Notes: generated by a model from the letters alone, not told the origin. A stretch of 64,000 bases of DNA from Roseibium suaedae (GCF_900142725.1 NZ_FRBW01000001.1:1240001-1304000); one strand, 5' to 3'. Counted from the first letter of the stretch, positions 42,514 to 51,209 are shown. Numbers and translations: made by a program.

Positions 42514-42987
42514 TCACCGCACCAGGTCGGCAACCTGACAGTTCAGGACCTTGATCAGGTCTTCCGGATCAAGGCGGATCTGGAGGCCGCGCTGGCCGCC
42601 GTTGAGGTAGATTTCGTCGTAGAGCGTTGCCAGTTCGTCGAGGGCAGTGGGCACGCCCTTGCGCTGGCCGAGCGGGCTGATGCCGCCGACCTTGTAGCCG
42701 GTCAGCCGCTCCGCATTCACCGGCTTCATCATCTGCGCCGACTTGCCACCGAGGGCTGCCGCCAGCTTCTTCATGTTCACCTCTTCGTCGGAGGGAACGA
42801 TCGCGCAGACCGGCTTGCCATCCAGCTCTGCCATCAACGTCTTGAACACCTCAGCCGGGGGCACGCCAATGGCTTCGGCGGCCTGCAGGCCAACCCGTTC
42901 AGCGCCCGGGTCATAATCATAGGTCACGAGCGTGAAGGCGATGCCGGCCTTGGTGAGAACCTGCGTGGCGGGAGTGGTCTTGGACAT
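42514..42987 (-). CDS. ybaK: Cys-tRNA(Pro)/Cys-tRNA(Cys) deacylase YbaK
   Basis: A 157-residue trans-editing hydrolase that clears cysteine mischarged on tRNA(Pro). Features are MSKTTPATQVLTKAGIAF, the VFKTLMAELDGKPVCAIVPSD strand with the catalytic-pocket lysine (K in VFKTL), and GYKVGGISPLGQRKGVPTALD, the YbaK/EbsC signature. It is full length for the family. It faces the DUF6615 gene convergently across 55 bp and reads away from the mntP riboswitch. Confidence 0.93.
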   Translation of the reverse strand: MSKTTPATQVLTKAGIAFTLVTYDYDPGAERVGLQAAEAIGVPPAEVFKTLMAELDGKPVCAIVPSDEEVNMKKLAAALGGKSAQMMKPVNAERLTGYKVGGISPLGQRKGVPTALDELATLYDEIYLNGGQRGLQIRLDPEDLIKVLNCQVADLVR

Positions 42988-43260
42988 GGCGCGGGCTGAG
43001 CAAAGAGGTTGGGGCAGGAGAGGCGGTCAGAGCTGGCCAGACACAGATGCCAAGCGTGAAGGCTATGGTCCGGTCTAGCGCGCCTGCCGAGATTAGAAAA
43101 ACATGGGCAGAAAGAAAACCCTACCATGTGGGCAGGTAGTGTGGGTCTGTGAGGCGGGGTTTAAAACGATCGGGATTTTGAACCCCTAAACCCCTGCTGC
43201 AAATGACATGCAATACTAAGTTATTATTTTAATTGACTTTCTTCTCCGCCGAACCTACTT
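42988..43260. other. Intergenic region between ybaK and mntP riboswitch
   Basis: No gene is supported here. It must carry the ybaK promoter (minus strand) and the mntP promoter (plus strand). The stretch 43190-43245 is strikingly AT-rich (for example AAGTTATTATTTTAATTGAC), which suits a promoter just upstream of the riboswitch, but no hexamer pair is convincing. Confidence 0.5.
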
Positions 43261-43366
43261 CCCGGTCATCGGGGAGTAGCAGGCGCCAGCGATGGCGGAG
43301 GCACGTCAACATACTCGCGGGGATGTCCGCGTGGCGTGTCTGGCTCTTGGGCTTTGCAAGACCGTG
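43261..43366 (+). ncRNA. yybP-ykoY manganese riboswitch
   Basis: The conserved left block GGGGAGTAGC (43271-43280) and right block GTCAACATACTCG (43305-43317) of the yybP-ykoY class are both present. CGGTC (43263-43267) pairs with GACCG (43360-43364) to close the basal stem, and GAGTA pairs with TACTC between the two blocks. It senses Mn2+ and opens expression of the exporter gene 60 bp downstream. A CGGGCG/CGCCCG hairpin at 43381-43404 lies in the expression platform before the mntP ribosome site. Confidence 0.9.
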
Positions 43367-43425
43367 GCGGTGGGATTCTGCGGGCGGAATCCGTCCATCG
43401 CCCGGCTCAGCCCACAGGACTTCCC

Positions 43426-43986
43426 ATGTCTCCGATTTCAATCGGCGTTCTCGCTATTTCCATGTCCATCGATGCCTTCATCGCGTCTGTCGGCAAGGGC
43501 GCTGCCATGCGCCGGCCCAGCCTGAGCCATGCGCTCAGAACCGGTGCCATTTTCGGCGTGGTCGAGGCTATCACTCCATTGGTCGGCTGGGCCGCAGGCG
43601 TTGCTGCCAGCCGTTATGTGGCGGCTGTTGATCACTGGATTGCCTTCTGCCTTCTTGCCGCAGTCGGCGTACGGATGGTGCTGGAGGCTTGGACGCGCGA
43701 GGAGGAACAAGACGCTGCGCCGCTTTCCCTCTGGACCACTGTGGTCACGGCAGTCGGAACCTCTCTCGACGCCATGGCTGTGGGGGTCTCCCTTGCCTTC
43801 CTGCACGTGAATATTTTCCTTATCGCGTTTGCGATTGGGGCTGCCACCATGGTGATGAGTTCCACCGGCATGCTTGCCGGACGCTTCCTTGGCCAACGCT
43901 TCGGCCGCATCGCTGAAACCTTCGGAGGCTGCGCCCTGTGCGGTCTGGGAGCCTGGATCCTCTTCGAGCATCTGACCGCTGCATAG
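43426..43986 (+). CDS. mntP: Manganese exporter MntP
   Basis: A 186-residue inner-membrane Mn2+ efflux pump with six predicted TM helices. It shows the family pair of aspartate-bearing helices, [16 protein letters not shown] and [15 protein letters not shown], which are the repeated core of the LysE-superfamily transporter. The ATG at 43426 follows the riboswitch platform; upstream in-frame starts fall within the riboswitch and are rejected. The gene is monocistronic. Manganese control through the leader is well founded because this riboswitch class regularly precedes mntP. Confidence 0.93.
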   Translation: MSPISIGVLAISMSIDAFIASVGKGAAMRRPSLSHALRTGAIFGVVEAITPLVGWAAGVAASRYVAAVDHWIAFCLLAAVGVRMVLEAWTREEEQDAAPLSLWTTVVTAVGTSLDAMAVGVSLAFLHVNIFLIAFAIGAATMVMSSTGMLAGRFLGQRFGRIAETFGGCALCGLGAWILFEHLTAA

Positions 43987-44048
43987 CCCCGTTGGCCCCG
44001 CCTTTCCGCGCTGAAAAGGCAGGTGGCTTCGGAATTTCCACCTCACGC

Positions 44049-44954
44049 TCAACCGGCTGCGATCTCTCTGATTTCGCTTAGCAGCCATCGGAGGGCGGGG
44101 TCTGCACGCCGGCGCCGGTGGAGGATGGCGGAAAAGGATATGACCGGCAAAGGCAGGGGTGGGAGGACGGTCAGCAATCGGCCGCCTGCAGGTTTCAGAC
44201 TGCGCCGGGCTGCGGTGAGGATGAGGTCTGTGCCTTCGACCAGGCTGGGCGCAACGCTCCAGTGGGGCAGGACCAGAGCGATCCGTCTGGTCTTCCGGCT
44301 TGCACGGAGATGCATGTCGATCTCTGTGGCCGCTTCCCCATGGACGGCGACCAGAATATGGGGCGCGTCGAAATAGAGCGCCTCGGTCAAGCCGTCAAAG
44401 GGCTGCGGCTGGCAGGCCGGATCCAGAAGACAGGCGTAGCTGTCCTCGAACAGGGTTTCGGCTTCCACCTGGGCAGGCAGGCTGGGGAAGACCCCCAGGG
44501 CCAGATCGATGTCACCATCGGTCACGGCGGCCACCATGGCCTCCCGGCTGGCCTGGGTCACCACAAGGTCGATACCGGGGGCTTTCTGCCGCAGCCGCTG
44601 CATCATTCCGGGCAGAAGGAGAGAGGTGCCGAAGTCGGAGGCCGCAATCCGGAACAGGTGCCGGGAGGCCGGGTCGAAGGCCGCAGGGGTGAGGACCGTC
44701 CGGATCTGACTGAGGGCTTCGCTCAAGGGGAGTGTCAGCTCCAGCGTGCGAAGCGTCGGCATCAGGCGGCCGCCTTCCCGGGTGAAGAGCGGATCATCCA
44801 GAAGCCGCCGCAACCGGGCGAGCGCATGGCTGACGGCCGGCTGGCTCATGTTCAGCCGCTCTGCCGCGCGGGAGAGGTGTTGCTCGGCAATCAGGGCATC
44901 CAGAACGACAAGCAGGTTCAGGTCGATGGCTCTCAGATTATTCGTCTGGTGCAT
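44049..44954 (-). CDS. LysR-family transcriptional regulator
   Basis: A 301-residue regulator. The N-terminal helix-turn-helix (LRAIDLNLLVVLDALIAEQHLSRAAERLNMSQ, split here into its helices LLVVLDALI and AAERLNMSQPAVSHALARLR) is followed by a two-lobed effector domain (RIAASDFGTSLLLPGMMQRL; VTDGDIDLALGVFP). ATG 44954 gives MHQTNNLRAIDL; the open frame runs further upstream to 45053, but that part overlaps the shared promoter. It is divergent from the YdcZ-type transporter gene, and a perfect 9-bp inverted repeat lies between them, so it probably controls that gene and itself. Confidence 0.92.
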   Translation of the reverse strand: MHQTNNLRAIDLNLLVVLDALIAEQHLSRAAERLNMSQPAVSHALARLRRLLDDPLFTREGGRLMPTLRTLELTLPLSEALSQIRTVLTPAAFDPASRHLFRIAASDFGTSLLLPGMMQRLRQKAPGIDLVVTQASREAMVAAVTDGDIDLALGVFPSLPAQVEAETLFEDSYACLLDPACQPQPFDGLTEALYFDAPHILVAVHGEAATEIDMHLRASRKTRRIALVLPHWSVAPSLVEGTDLILTAARRSLKPAGGRLLTVLPPLPLPVISFSAILHRRRRADPALRWLLSEIREIAAG

Positions 44955-44970
44955 GTTTCTGGCTTTGGAA

Positions 44971-44994
44971 TGAATTTCAAATGCATGAAATTCA
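44971..44994. promoter_or_regulatory. LysR-type operator between divergent genes
   Basis: TGAATTTCA and TGAAATTCA form a perfect inverted repeat around AATGCA, 17 bp from the regulator start and 34 bp from the transporter start. It contains the TTCA-N6-TGAA core expected for LysR-family dimers. Confidence 0.65.
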
Positions 44995-45028
44995 AGGGTA
45001 GCAGGGGCGCAGCCAGAAAGGAAACACC

Positions 45029-45502
45029 ATGTATTATTCTCTGCTTCTGCCAATCGCCGCCGTTCTTGCCGGGGCTGTCGTGCCCTTTCAGGGCGGCGCC
45101 AATGCGGCGCTTGGACGTGCGCTTGGCCATCCGCTCTGGGCGACGATGATGTCGCTTGGCGTCAGTGCGCTCTGCCTCATTCCCGCGCTTGTGCTTTTGA
45201 AAGTGCCGATGCCGGTCTTCAGCACCCTGTCCGCTCAGCCCAAGTGGATCTGGATCGGGGGCGTTGCCGGGGTAATCTACATCACCGCAGCCATTCTGCT
45301 GGTTCCGCGGCTGGGGGCTGCCGGGTTCATGACCGCTGTTATCGCCGGTCAGATCCTGGCTTCGGTGGCCATCGACACGTTTGGCGGTGTCGGGCTTCCC
45401 GCACGTCCGATGGAGAGTGTCCGTCTCGTCGGCGTCCTGCTCGTCACCCTTGGTGCGATCGCCGTGCAGTGGCCAGCGCTTTTCCGCGCGTCCGGCTCAT
45501 GA
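45029..45502 (+). CDS. YdcZ/DUF606-type DMT-family transporter
   Basis: A 157-residue inner-membrane protein with five predicted TM helices. It contains AAVLAGAVVPFQGGANAALGRALGHPLWA, the N-terminal signature of the DMT_YdcZ (DUF606) family, and RLGAAGFMTAVIAGQILASVAIDTFG. Members work singly or as pairs; the substrates are largely unknown. The AAAGGAAA ribosome site is well placed. It is divergent from the LysR gene and likely under its control. Confidence 0.88.
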   Translation: MYYSLLLPIAAVLAGAVVPFQGGANAALGRALGHPLWATMMSLGVSALCLIPALVLLKVPMPVFSTLSAQPKWIWIGGVAGVIYITAAILLVPRLGAAGFMTAVIAGQILASVAIDTFGGVGLPARPMESVRLVGVLLVTLGAIAVQWPALFRASGS

Positions 45503-45523
45503 CGGGTATCAGAAGCCGGCCGA

Positions 45524-46288
45524 TCAGTCCGCGCTGAACAGATCCGCCACCCTGGGCCAGTCGGCGCCGGGGTGGTGGGCTGCGATCTTCAGGAATTCCT
45601 CAAGGAACTGATAGCAGCCTTCATCATGGGCGAGATGATGGGAGAGAATGCCGAGCGGTTCGGACGGATTGGTCCGGCGGCGGCAGAGCTGCAGATCGAG
45701 GCGCAGACGGGCAGAGTTCCAGCCGATGAAGCGCCGGTCCTTCTTCCACTTGATGATGTCCACGTGGGACTGCACCTGATGGACCCGCGGAAAATTCAGG
45801 AAGGTGAAGGTGGAGAGGCCCGGCAGGCCGATCTTGGGCAGAGCGCGGGAGACTTCCGGGGCGATCCGGTTCCAGGGCGGTACCACGGCAGTCACGAAGC
45901 GCGGGCCGAACAGTTGCTCCAGCCTCGCCTTGCCCTCCGCCAGCTGGCCGATCAGCTCTTCCACATCCCGGCGGGTGCCGAGCTCTGCTGCCTTCTCGCC
46001 CAGATCCTTGCGCTGAAAGTTCTTGTGCTGCCAGCCGTGCTGCAGGACGACCGCATGCGGCTCACCCTGAAGACGGTCGGCCAAGGCCTCCGTCGCGTCT
46101 TTCGGGATCACCGCCAGCGCCACGTCGACGTCATGAGCATTGGCTATTGCCAGCAGCCGGTCCAGATCGGCGGTCGGCTCGATCGCATCATCATCGCGCC
46201 ACCAGAAGCGGACCTTGCGGCCCCGCTCGGCAAACCAGTCGAGATGTGCGGTCAGTTCCTCTTGGAAACGGTCGAATTCGGCAGTCAT
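45524..46288 (-). CDS. Polysaccharide-deacetylase-like protein
   Basis: A 254-residue cytosolic protein of the carbohydrate esterase 4-like fold. The motif VRFWWRDDDAIEPTADLDRL supplies the paired acidic metal or catalytic residues, HAVVLQHGWQHKNF the histidines, and FVTAVVPPWNRIAPE and GILSHHLAHDEGCYQF further conserved sites. No signal peptide is seen. It is the last gene of the minus-strand glycosyltransferase operon; its ATG overlaps the stop of the preceding gene (positions 46285-46288). It may remove acyl groups from the sugar product of that operon. Confidence 0.75.
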   Translation of the reverse strand: MTAEFDRFQEELTAHLDWFAERGRKVRFWWRDDDAIEPTADLDRLLAIANAHDVDVALAVIPKDATEALADRLQGEPHAVVLQHGWQHKNFQRKDLGEKAAELGTRRDVEELIGQLAEGKARLEQLFGPRFVTAVVPPWNRIAPEVSRALPKIGLPGLSTFTFLNFPRVHQVQSHVDIIKWKKDRRFIGWNSARLRLDLQLCRRRTNPSEPLGILSHHLAHDEGCYQFLEEFLKIAAHHPGADWPRVADLFSAD

Positions 46289-47439
46289 ACAGCTCTGGCT
46301 TTCAGGTCTTCCAGCAGGATGCGGGCGCTTTCCTCAGCCCCGCCCAGTCGGACATGGGTCTCCTTGCGCGGCAGGGCAAGGGCATCGTCCACGGCGGCAG
46401 CCAGACGCTCCGGCGTCAGGTTCTGTTCCGGGGTCATGACGGCCCGGCCATGAGTTGCGAGCGCTTCTGCCCGCTGGGTCTGCTCGGTTTCCTTCACCTG
46501 CGCGAAGGGAACGAAGACGGCGGCCACCCCTGCGATCAGGATGTCGAGCACCGTGTTGTACCCTGCCTGGGAGACCGAGAGACGCGCGCGCTGGAGAAGA
46601 CCCGGGAAATCCCGCCGTGCCCGCTCCACGATGACGCCCTTCGATGCGCGGGCGCAATAGGCGGCAAAATCCGCCTCCGGAATGTCGTGCCCAACAAGCA
46701 GGCGCCAGGTGGTGTCGCCAGCTCTTCGGGACAGAGGTCGGGCGTCCAGGGCTGCCTCCAGCAGGTTTTTCGCAACGGCGCCGCCGCCGCAGGACACGAT
46801 CACCTCATCCTCGCCGTCGCCTTCCGGCGGCACCGGGCGCGGCCCGCCGCCGACAAAACCGGTGTAGCGCACCAGATGCTCGACCCTTTCGGCAAAGGGG
46901 AAGCTGTCGGAGAGACGGACGAATTCGGGATCGGAATGAACGAGGATCCGATCGTAATGGGCAAGGGCCTGATCGGCCATCCATTCCTCTTTCCAGAGCT
47001 CCTGCTTGCGCACCAGAATGTCCCGGATGGAGGTCGCAATCATCGGCTTTCTGGAGGAAGAACGGGTAAGCTTCAAAAGCTCGGACAACTCGAACTCGAA
47101 CTGACGGCGGCCGAAGGGATAGGTTTCGGTCAAAAGCAGGTCATAGGGGCGGGCGGAAAAGGCCTTGAGCGTTTCCGTCACGCGGGCCTTCTGCCAGGCG
47201 TCGTCAATCGGGGTTCCATCCGGTGTTACCAGCCGGTTGAAGACAGCATCCGGGCTTTTGACCGGCGGCAGCTGGACAACTTCAAGACCGGATGTATCGA
47301 GGGTCGGCGGCAGCAGGTTGCCGGTCGCCAGGGTCACATGCACGCCTCTGGCCGCCAGAGCCTTGCCGATGGCCGCCGTGCGCACGGCATGTCCCGTCCC
47401 CAGAAGGTGCTGGACGTGAAGAAAGGCGGAAAGGGTCAT
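46285..47439 (-). CDS. MurG-like (GT-B fold) glycosyltransferase
   Basis: A 384-residue glycosyltransferase with an N-terminal Rossmann domain that begins FLHVQHLLGTGHAVRTAAIGKAL, where GTGH takes the place of the GGTGGH loop, and a GT28-type C-terminal domain (VIVSCGGGAVAKNLLEAAL; LLQRARLSVSQAGYNTVLDIL; VFVPFAQVKETEQTQRAEAL). It should use a nucleotide-sugar donor. The start at 47439 is used because the long upstream extension (to 47538) falls inside the previous gene. It lies 10 bp after the GT4 gene and overlaps the deacetylase start. Confidence 0.82.
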   Translation of the reverse strand: MTLSAFLHVQHLLGTGHAVRTAAIGKALAARGVHVTLATGNLLPPTLDTSGLEVVQLPPVKSPDAVFNRLVTPDGTPIDDAWQKARVTETLKAFSARPYDLLLTETYPFGRRQFEFELSELLKLTRSSSRKPMIATSIRDILVRKQELWKEEWMADQALAHYDRILVHSDPEFVRLSDSFPFAERVEHLVRYTGFVGGGPRPVPPEGDGEDEVIVSCGGGAVAKNLLEAALDARPLSRRAGDTTWRLLVGHDIPEADFAAYCARASKGVIVERARRDFPGLLQRARLSVSQAGYNTVLDILIAGVAAVFVPFAQVKETEQTQRAEALATHGRAVMTPEQNLTPERLAAAVDDALALPRKETHVRLGGAEESARILLEDLKARAV

Positions 47440-47449
47440 AGGGCAGGGA

Positions 47450-48601
47450 TCATAGAGACTGGCCGGAAGATTGGTGCGGACGGCGCAGGGCGGTGCTGCG
47501 CTGCCAGCGGTTGTCGAGCGCCGTTTCAAGAAAGGCATTCAGCCGTGCCGCGCCCATCTCCAGCGTGTGCCGGAAGTGGATATGGCGGGTTGCTTCCTCG
47601 CCCAGCAGTTTGATGCGGTCCGGATCGGGGATCAGGGTGCGCAGATGGACCGCGAAGGCCTCCGCATCGCCTTCCGGTGCCAGCAGGCCGGTCTTGCCGT
47701 CGAGCACGATGTCCGGCACGCCGAAGGTGCTGCCTGCAACAACGCCGAGGCCGGAGGCTTGCGCTTCCAGAAACACAAAGCCGAAGGCCTCCCGGATGGC
47801 GGGCCAGACGAAAAGGTCATGGGCGGCATAATGCTGGGGCATATGTTCCGGCGCCATTGCGCCAAGGAAGCTGGTGCGCTCGGGCGGGAAAAGGCTTTCC
47901 ACATAGGCCCGGTTCGGGCCGTCGCCGATCACGGTCAGGGACCAGTCCAGATCCATGCAGCGGGACAGAGCATCCGCCAGAACTTCATAGGAACGGGTCT
48001 TGTCGCCGTCACGCATCATGCCGACGGCCAGCAGGCGAGGGGACTTGCCATGCCTGATCGCGAGATCTGCAGCGGTTTCAAAAGGCAGGGTGTCGAGGAA
48101 CGGCGGCACGATCTGCAGCCGCTCGCGCTGGAGAACCGCGCCGAGACATTCCGCATCCGCGCGATGCAGGGCGCCCACCACATCGGCCCGCGCAAGCGCC
48201 TCGTCGGCAGCGGCGAAACCGGCGGCCCAGGGGCCCGTCTTTCGTTTCGGGGCCCGGCTTGCCTCGATGACCGCATAGGGAATGGCGAACCGGTCGGCCA
48301 GGGCCGGGCCGATCCAGTCGGGAGCCTTGTGGTAGAGGTGATAGGTCAGGAACAGGTCCGGCCGGTAGCCTTCGGCCTCCCACACCCGGGTGATCCTGTC
48401 CGCCTCGGCCAGGGCTTCCATTTCCCGGGTCAGGATGGCCTTGTCGCCGCCGTCCTTCATCCAGGCGCGGAACGTGCTGGCCACGCGCACTTCATGTCCG
48501 CCGAGTTCAAGCGCATGAACGATCAAGCGGCCCATGGTCCGGTCTCCGGAGGGAACCGGATCGTCCAGCGGCTTCATCGGCGCGGTGAATGCGATCTTCA
48601 A
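47450..48601 (-). CDS. GT4-family glycosyltransferase
   Basis: A 383-residue GT-B glycosyltransferase with a TTG start (48601). The N-terminal acceptor domain (DRTMGRLIVHALELGGHEVRV) and C-terminal donor domain show the GT4 E-x7-E motif in WPAIREAFGFVFLEAQASGLGVV, preceded by TVIGDGPNRAYVESLFP. It has the EALAEADRITRVWEAEG and LFLTYHLYHKAPDWIG segments seen in a subgroup of alphaproteobacterial enzymes. It is the third gene of the minus-strand operon and likely builds part of an exopolysaccharide or lipid-linked glycan. Confidence 0.85.
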   Translation of the reverse strand: MKIAFTAPMKPLDDPVPSGDRTMGRLIVHALELGGHEVRVASTFRAWMKDGGDKAILTREMEALAEADRITRVWEAEGYRPDLFLTYHLYHKAPDWIGPALADRFAIPYAVIEASRAPKRKTGPWAAGFAAADEALARADVVGALHRADAECLGAVLQRERLQIVPPFLDTLPFETAADLAIRHGKSPRLLAVGMMRDGDKTRSYEVLADALSRCMDLDWSLTVIGDGPNRAYVESLFPPERTSFLGAMAPEHMPQHYAAHDLFVWPAIREAFGFVFLEAQASGLGVVAGSTFGVPDIVLDGKTGLLAPEGDAEAFAVHLRTLIPDPDRIKLLGEEATRHIHFRHTLEMGAARLNAFLETALDNRWQRSTALRRPHQSSGQSL

Positions 48602-48621
48602 GGCGGTGTCCCGCTTTCTGC

Positions 48622-49842
48622 CTAGAGAACCTTGCGGAACTTGTCCGCGAGCCGGTCGAGCCCAGGCGCGCTGGCAAAGGTGGAGCGCACATGAGCGGAG
48701 GCGGCACGGCCCAGCCTATCACGGGTTTGCGGCTGTGCAATCAGGTCGGCCAGCGCCTTTGACAGGGCTTCGGCATCCGCCGGGGGCACAAGGACGCCGG
48801 TTTCCCCGTTGCGGATCAGCTCGGGGATCGCGGACACGCTGGTGGAAAGGCAGCACAGCCCCATGGACTGGGCTTCCATCAGCACGTTCGGCAGTCCGTC
48901 CCGGTCGCCGGACTTGGCAAGCTTTGAAGGCAGGACGAAGAGGTCGGATTCCGAGCAGGACTTGATGACTTCCTCGCGCGGCTGGGCGCCGCGCCAGGTG
49001 ATCCGGTTCGACAGTCCGTGGCGATCCGCGAGAGCCTTCAGCTCATCAGACAGCTCGCCGCCACCGATGTGGGTGAAGTGCCAGTTGAGCGAAGACGGCA
49101 GCAGGGTCAGGGCCTTCAGAAGGTCGTCATAGCCCTTCTTCTCGACAGCACGGCCAACGGAGACGATGCGCACGGGCTCACCTGTTCCGTCCCGTTCCGC
49201 AGCCTCAGCCTTGGGTTCCGGGAAACCGGTGAAATCCAGACCGTGATAGACCAGCTCGACCTTCTCCGGGTTCGCTGACAGTCCCTTGAGGTGATCCACA
49301 TTGACGCCGGTGCAGGTCACGCCCCAGGCAGCGTCATCCAGCTTGGTGCGAAGATCCCATTCCGCGCTGGTCCAGATGTCCTTGGCGTGGGCGGAGAAAG
49401 ACCAGCCCTTGCCGGACAGATGCGCCGCATAGCGGGCAACCGAGCAGGGAGTGTGCAGATAGTGGGTGTGGATCCAAGTCACGTCTTCCGGCAACTCATG
49501 GGCAAAGACGCAGCCCTGCGCCCAGCGCCGCTGGCGCCCGGCGTTGTGCTCCTGGGCATAGTCGGCATCGAACAAGGCCTTGGAGGTGGCATAGGTCGGC
49601 TGCTGCTCTGCCCAGCGCTTGGCCCTGGCGACACGGGCCGGATCGTCCTTCACATATTCCGGCAGGTACAGGACCTCGGCCGAAATCTGCCGGTGCAACT
49701 CATGGATGAAGGGATCATACGGCTTGCGCAGGGCAACGATCAGGATCGGGATGCCGCGCCGCTCAAGGCCGAGGATTTCCTGGGCAATGAAGGTTTCCGA
49801 AAGGCGCGGATAGCCTTTCACCACGACGGCGATGCGGGACAT
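48622..49842 (-). CDS. GT4-family glycosyltransferase (colanic-acid WcaL-like)
   Basis: A 406-residue GT4 enzyme. It starts IAVVVKGYPRLSETFIAQEIL, the opening of WcaL/AmsK-type enzymes. SVGRAVEKKGYDDLLKAL and the catalytic E-x7-E region GLPNVLMEAQSMGLCCLSTS identify the donor domain, and WIHTHYLHTPCSVARYAA lies in the acceptor domain. It is in the same operon, 20 bp upstream of the previous GT4 gene and 48 bp after the first gene. The sugar specificity is unknown. Confidence 0.87.
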   Translation of the reverse strand: MSRIAVVVKGYPRLSETFIAQEILGLERRGIPILIVALRKPYDPFIHELHRQISAEVLYLPEYVKDDPARVARAKRWAEQQPTYATSKALFDADYAQEHNAGRQRRWAQGCVFAHELPEDVTWIHTHYLHTPCSVARYAAHLSGKGWSFSAHAKDIWTSAEWDLRTKLDDAAWGVTCTGVNVDHLKGLSANPEKVELVYHGLDFTGFPEPKAEAAERDGTGEPVRIVSVGRAVEKKGYDDLLKALTLLPSSLNWHFTHIGGGELSDELKALADRHGLSNRITWRGAQPREEVIKSCSESDLFVLPSKLAKSGDRDGLPNVLMEAQSMGLCCLSTSVSAIPELIRNGETGVLVPPADAEALSKALADLIAQPQTRDRLGRAASAHVRSTFASAPGLDRLADKFRKVL

Positions 49843-49890
49843 GACGGTCTCTTTTAAAATGGGCTTCGGGCCGCCTGGGGGCAGGCAGCC

Positions 49891-51111
49891 TCAATAATTG
49901 ACGAGTTGAGGTGTCCGGCGCGCGGCGCGCACTTCCTCGAAGATCTCTCCAACGCGCGTGCCGATGACTTCCAGTCCGCCGAGCAGGTTGTCCACCCCGG
50001 CGTTGGACGGGCGCGGCACCTTCGGCAGGCTGGCGAGCGCATCGGCCATCAGGTCCGGATCCGGATAGGCGTCGATCGGCAGAACCTTGAGGAGGCCGCT
50101 GGCTTCCGCCCGGTTGGCACGGATCGCCTGTTCGCGCCGGGGAATGATCCGCGGCACCATCAGCGTCGGCTTGTTGAACGACAGGATCTCGCAGAAGGTG
50201 TTGTAGCCGCCCATGCCGACGATGGCCGTGGCATTGGCGAGATAGGGCTCGATCTGCGGCGTGAAGCGGATGATCTCCACGTCCCGCAGATGCTCTGCGC
50301 GCTGAACGAACTGGGCCACCGCGGCGGCCGGCATGAAGGGGCCGAGGATGATCAGGGCCGGGTAGAGCGGGTTCTTGCGGGCCTCATAGGCGCGCATCAC
50401 CCAGTCAACCATCTCGACACCATCGCCGCCGCCGCCCGGCGTCACGAGGATATAGGGCTCCTCGCCAAAGGGGGCAGGCTTGGGCAGGCTCTCCATGCCT
50501 TCCGGCAGGGACCGGCGCAGATAGCCGGTGTAGAGCATCTTGTCTTCGACGCCGGACGGAAGGTTGATCCCCTCGACCGGATTGCAGATGCCGTCCGGGC
50601 CATAGACCCAGATCTCATCATAGAGATTTTCCAGCGCCGGATAGACGTTCTTGCGTTCCCACTCCTGGCGCAGAATTTCCGGATCGTCCATCACGTCGCG
50701 CAGCCCGAGGACAAGGCGCGTGTCCGTGTCCTTCAGCGCTTCCAGCGTCGGCAGGACTTCGCCGCGAAGGCCCAGAGGCTCCTTGTCGACGATGAAGATG
50801 TCCGGATTGAAGACTTTGGCGGTGTGCTCGATGATCGACGAGCGGATCGCCAGCGTGTGATCGATGTTCAGATGCAGCGACAGGGGCGTATATTCGCCGT
50901 CGCGCAGCTTGATGACACCGGGAATACGGACGAAATCCACGCGGGAGCGGAACTCGAAACTGCCGATGATCGGGGAGCCCGACAGAATCAGGACGGACAG
51001 GTCGTCAAAGGTTCCGACCAGGGAATGGGCAATTGCCCGGCAGCGCCTGAGATGTCCCAGCCCGAAGGAATCGTGGCTGTAGATCAGGATCTTCGGTGAA
51101 TTGGACCGCAT
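49891..51111 (-). CDS. MurG/GT28-like glycosyltransferase, first gene of glycan operon
   Basis: A 406-residue GT-B protein. The N-terminal KILIYSHDSFGLGHLRRCRAIA (GLGH loop) and the C-terminal LVTPGGGGDGVEMVDWVM, LANATAIVGMGGYNTFCEIL and LMVPRIIPRREQAIRANRAEA are typical of predicted glycosyltransferases of the COG4671 type. ATG 51111 follows GGGGTAG; the frame opens further upstream to 51216 but crosses the shared promoter. It is divergent from the aberrant ABC gene by 193 bp. Together with the next four genes it suggests synthesis of a surface or lipid-linked glycan. Confidence 0.82.
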   Translation of the reverse strand: MRSNSPKILIYSHDSFGLGHLRRCRAIAHSLVGTFDDLSVLILSGSPIIGSFEFRSRVDFVRIPGVIKLRDGEYTPLSLHLNIDHTLAIRSSIIEHTAKVFNPDIFIVDKEPLGLRGEVLPTLEALKDTDTRLVLGLRDVMDDPEILRQEWERKNVYPALENLYDEIWVYGPDGICNPVEGINLPSGVEDKMLYTGYLRRSLPEGMESLPKPAPFGEEPYILVTPGGGGDGVEMVDWVMRAYEARKNPLYPALIILGPFMPAAAVAQFVQRAEHLRDVEIIRFTPQIEPYLANATAIVGMGGYNTFCEILSFNKPTLMVPRIIPRREQAIRANRAEASGLLKVLPIDAYPDPDLMADALASLPKVPRPSNAGVDNLLGGLEVIGTRVGEIFEEVRAARRTPQLVNY

Positions 51112-51193
51112 GCTACCCCATTTTATGCGCCTGGCCGGCCATTGCTGCGCCCGCTGTTTGCGGGGTTTTCGTCGGTTCCCAAAAGAAGCGCAA

Positions 51194-51209
51194 CCCGTTA
51201 TGTAACGGG
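51194..51209. promoter_or_regulatory. 16-bp perfect palindrome in divergent promoter region
   Basis: CCCGTTATGTAACGGG is a perfect inverted repeat (7-bp arms, TG spacer) between the glycan operon (start 51111) and the ABC/cNMP/MBL operon (start 51305). It may be an operator controlling both. No regulator gene is adjacent. Confidence 0.55.

Noticed and set aside
46147-47613. 488-codon plus-strand open frame opposite the glycosyltransferase gene
   Set aside because: Shadow of the GT28-like gene with typical shadow composition.
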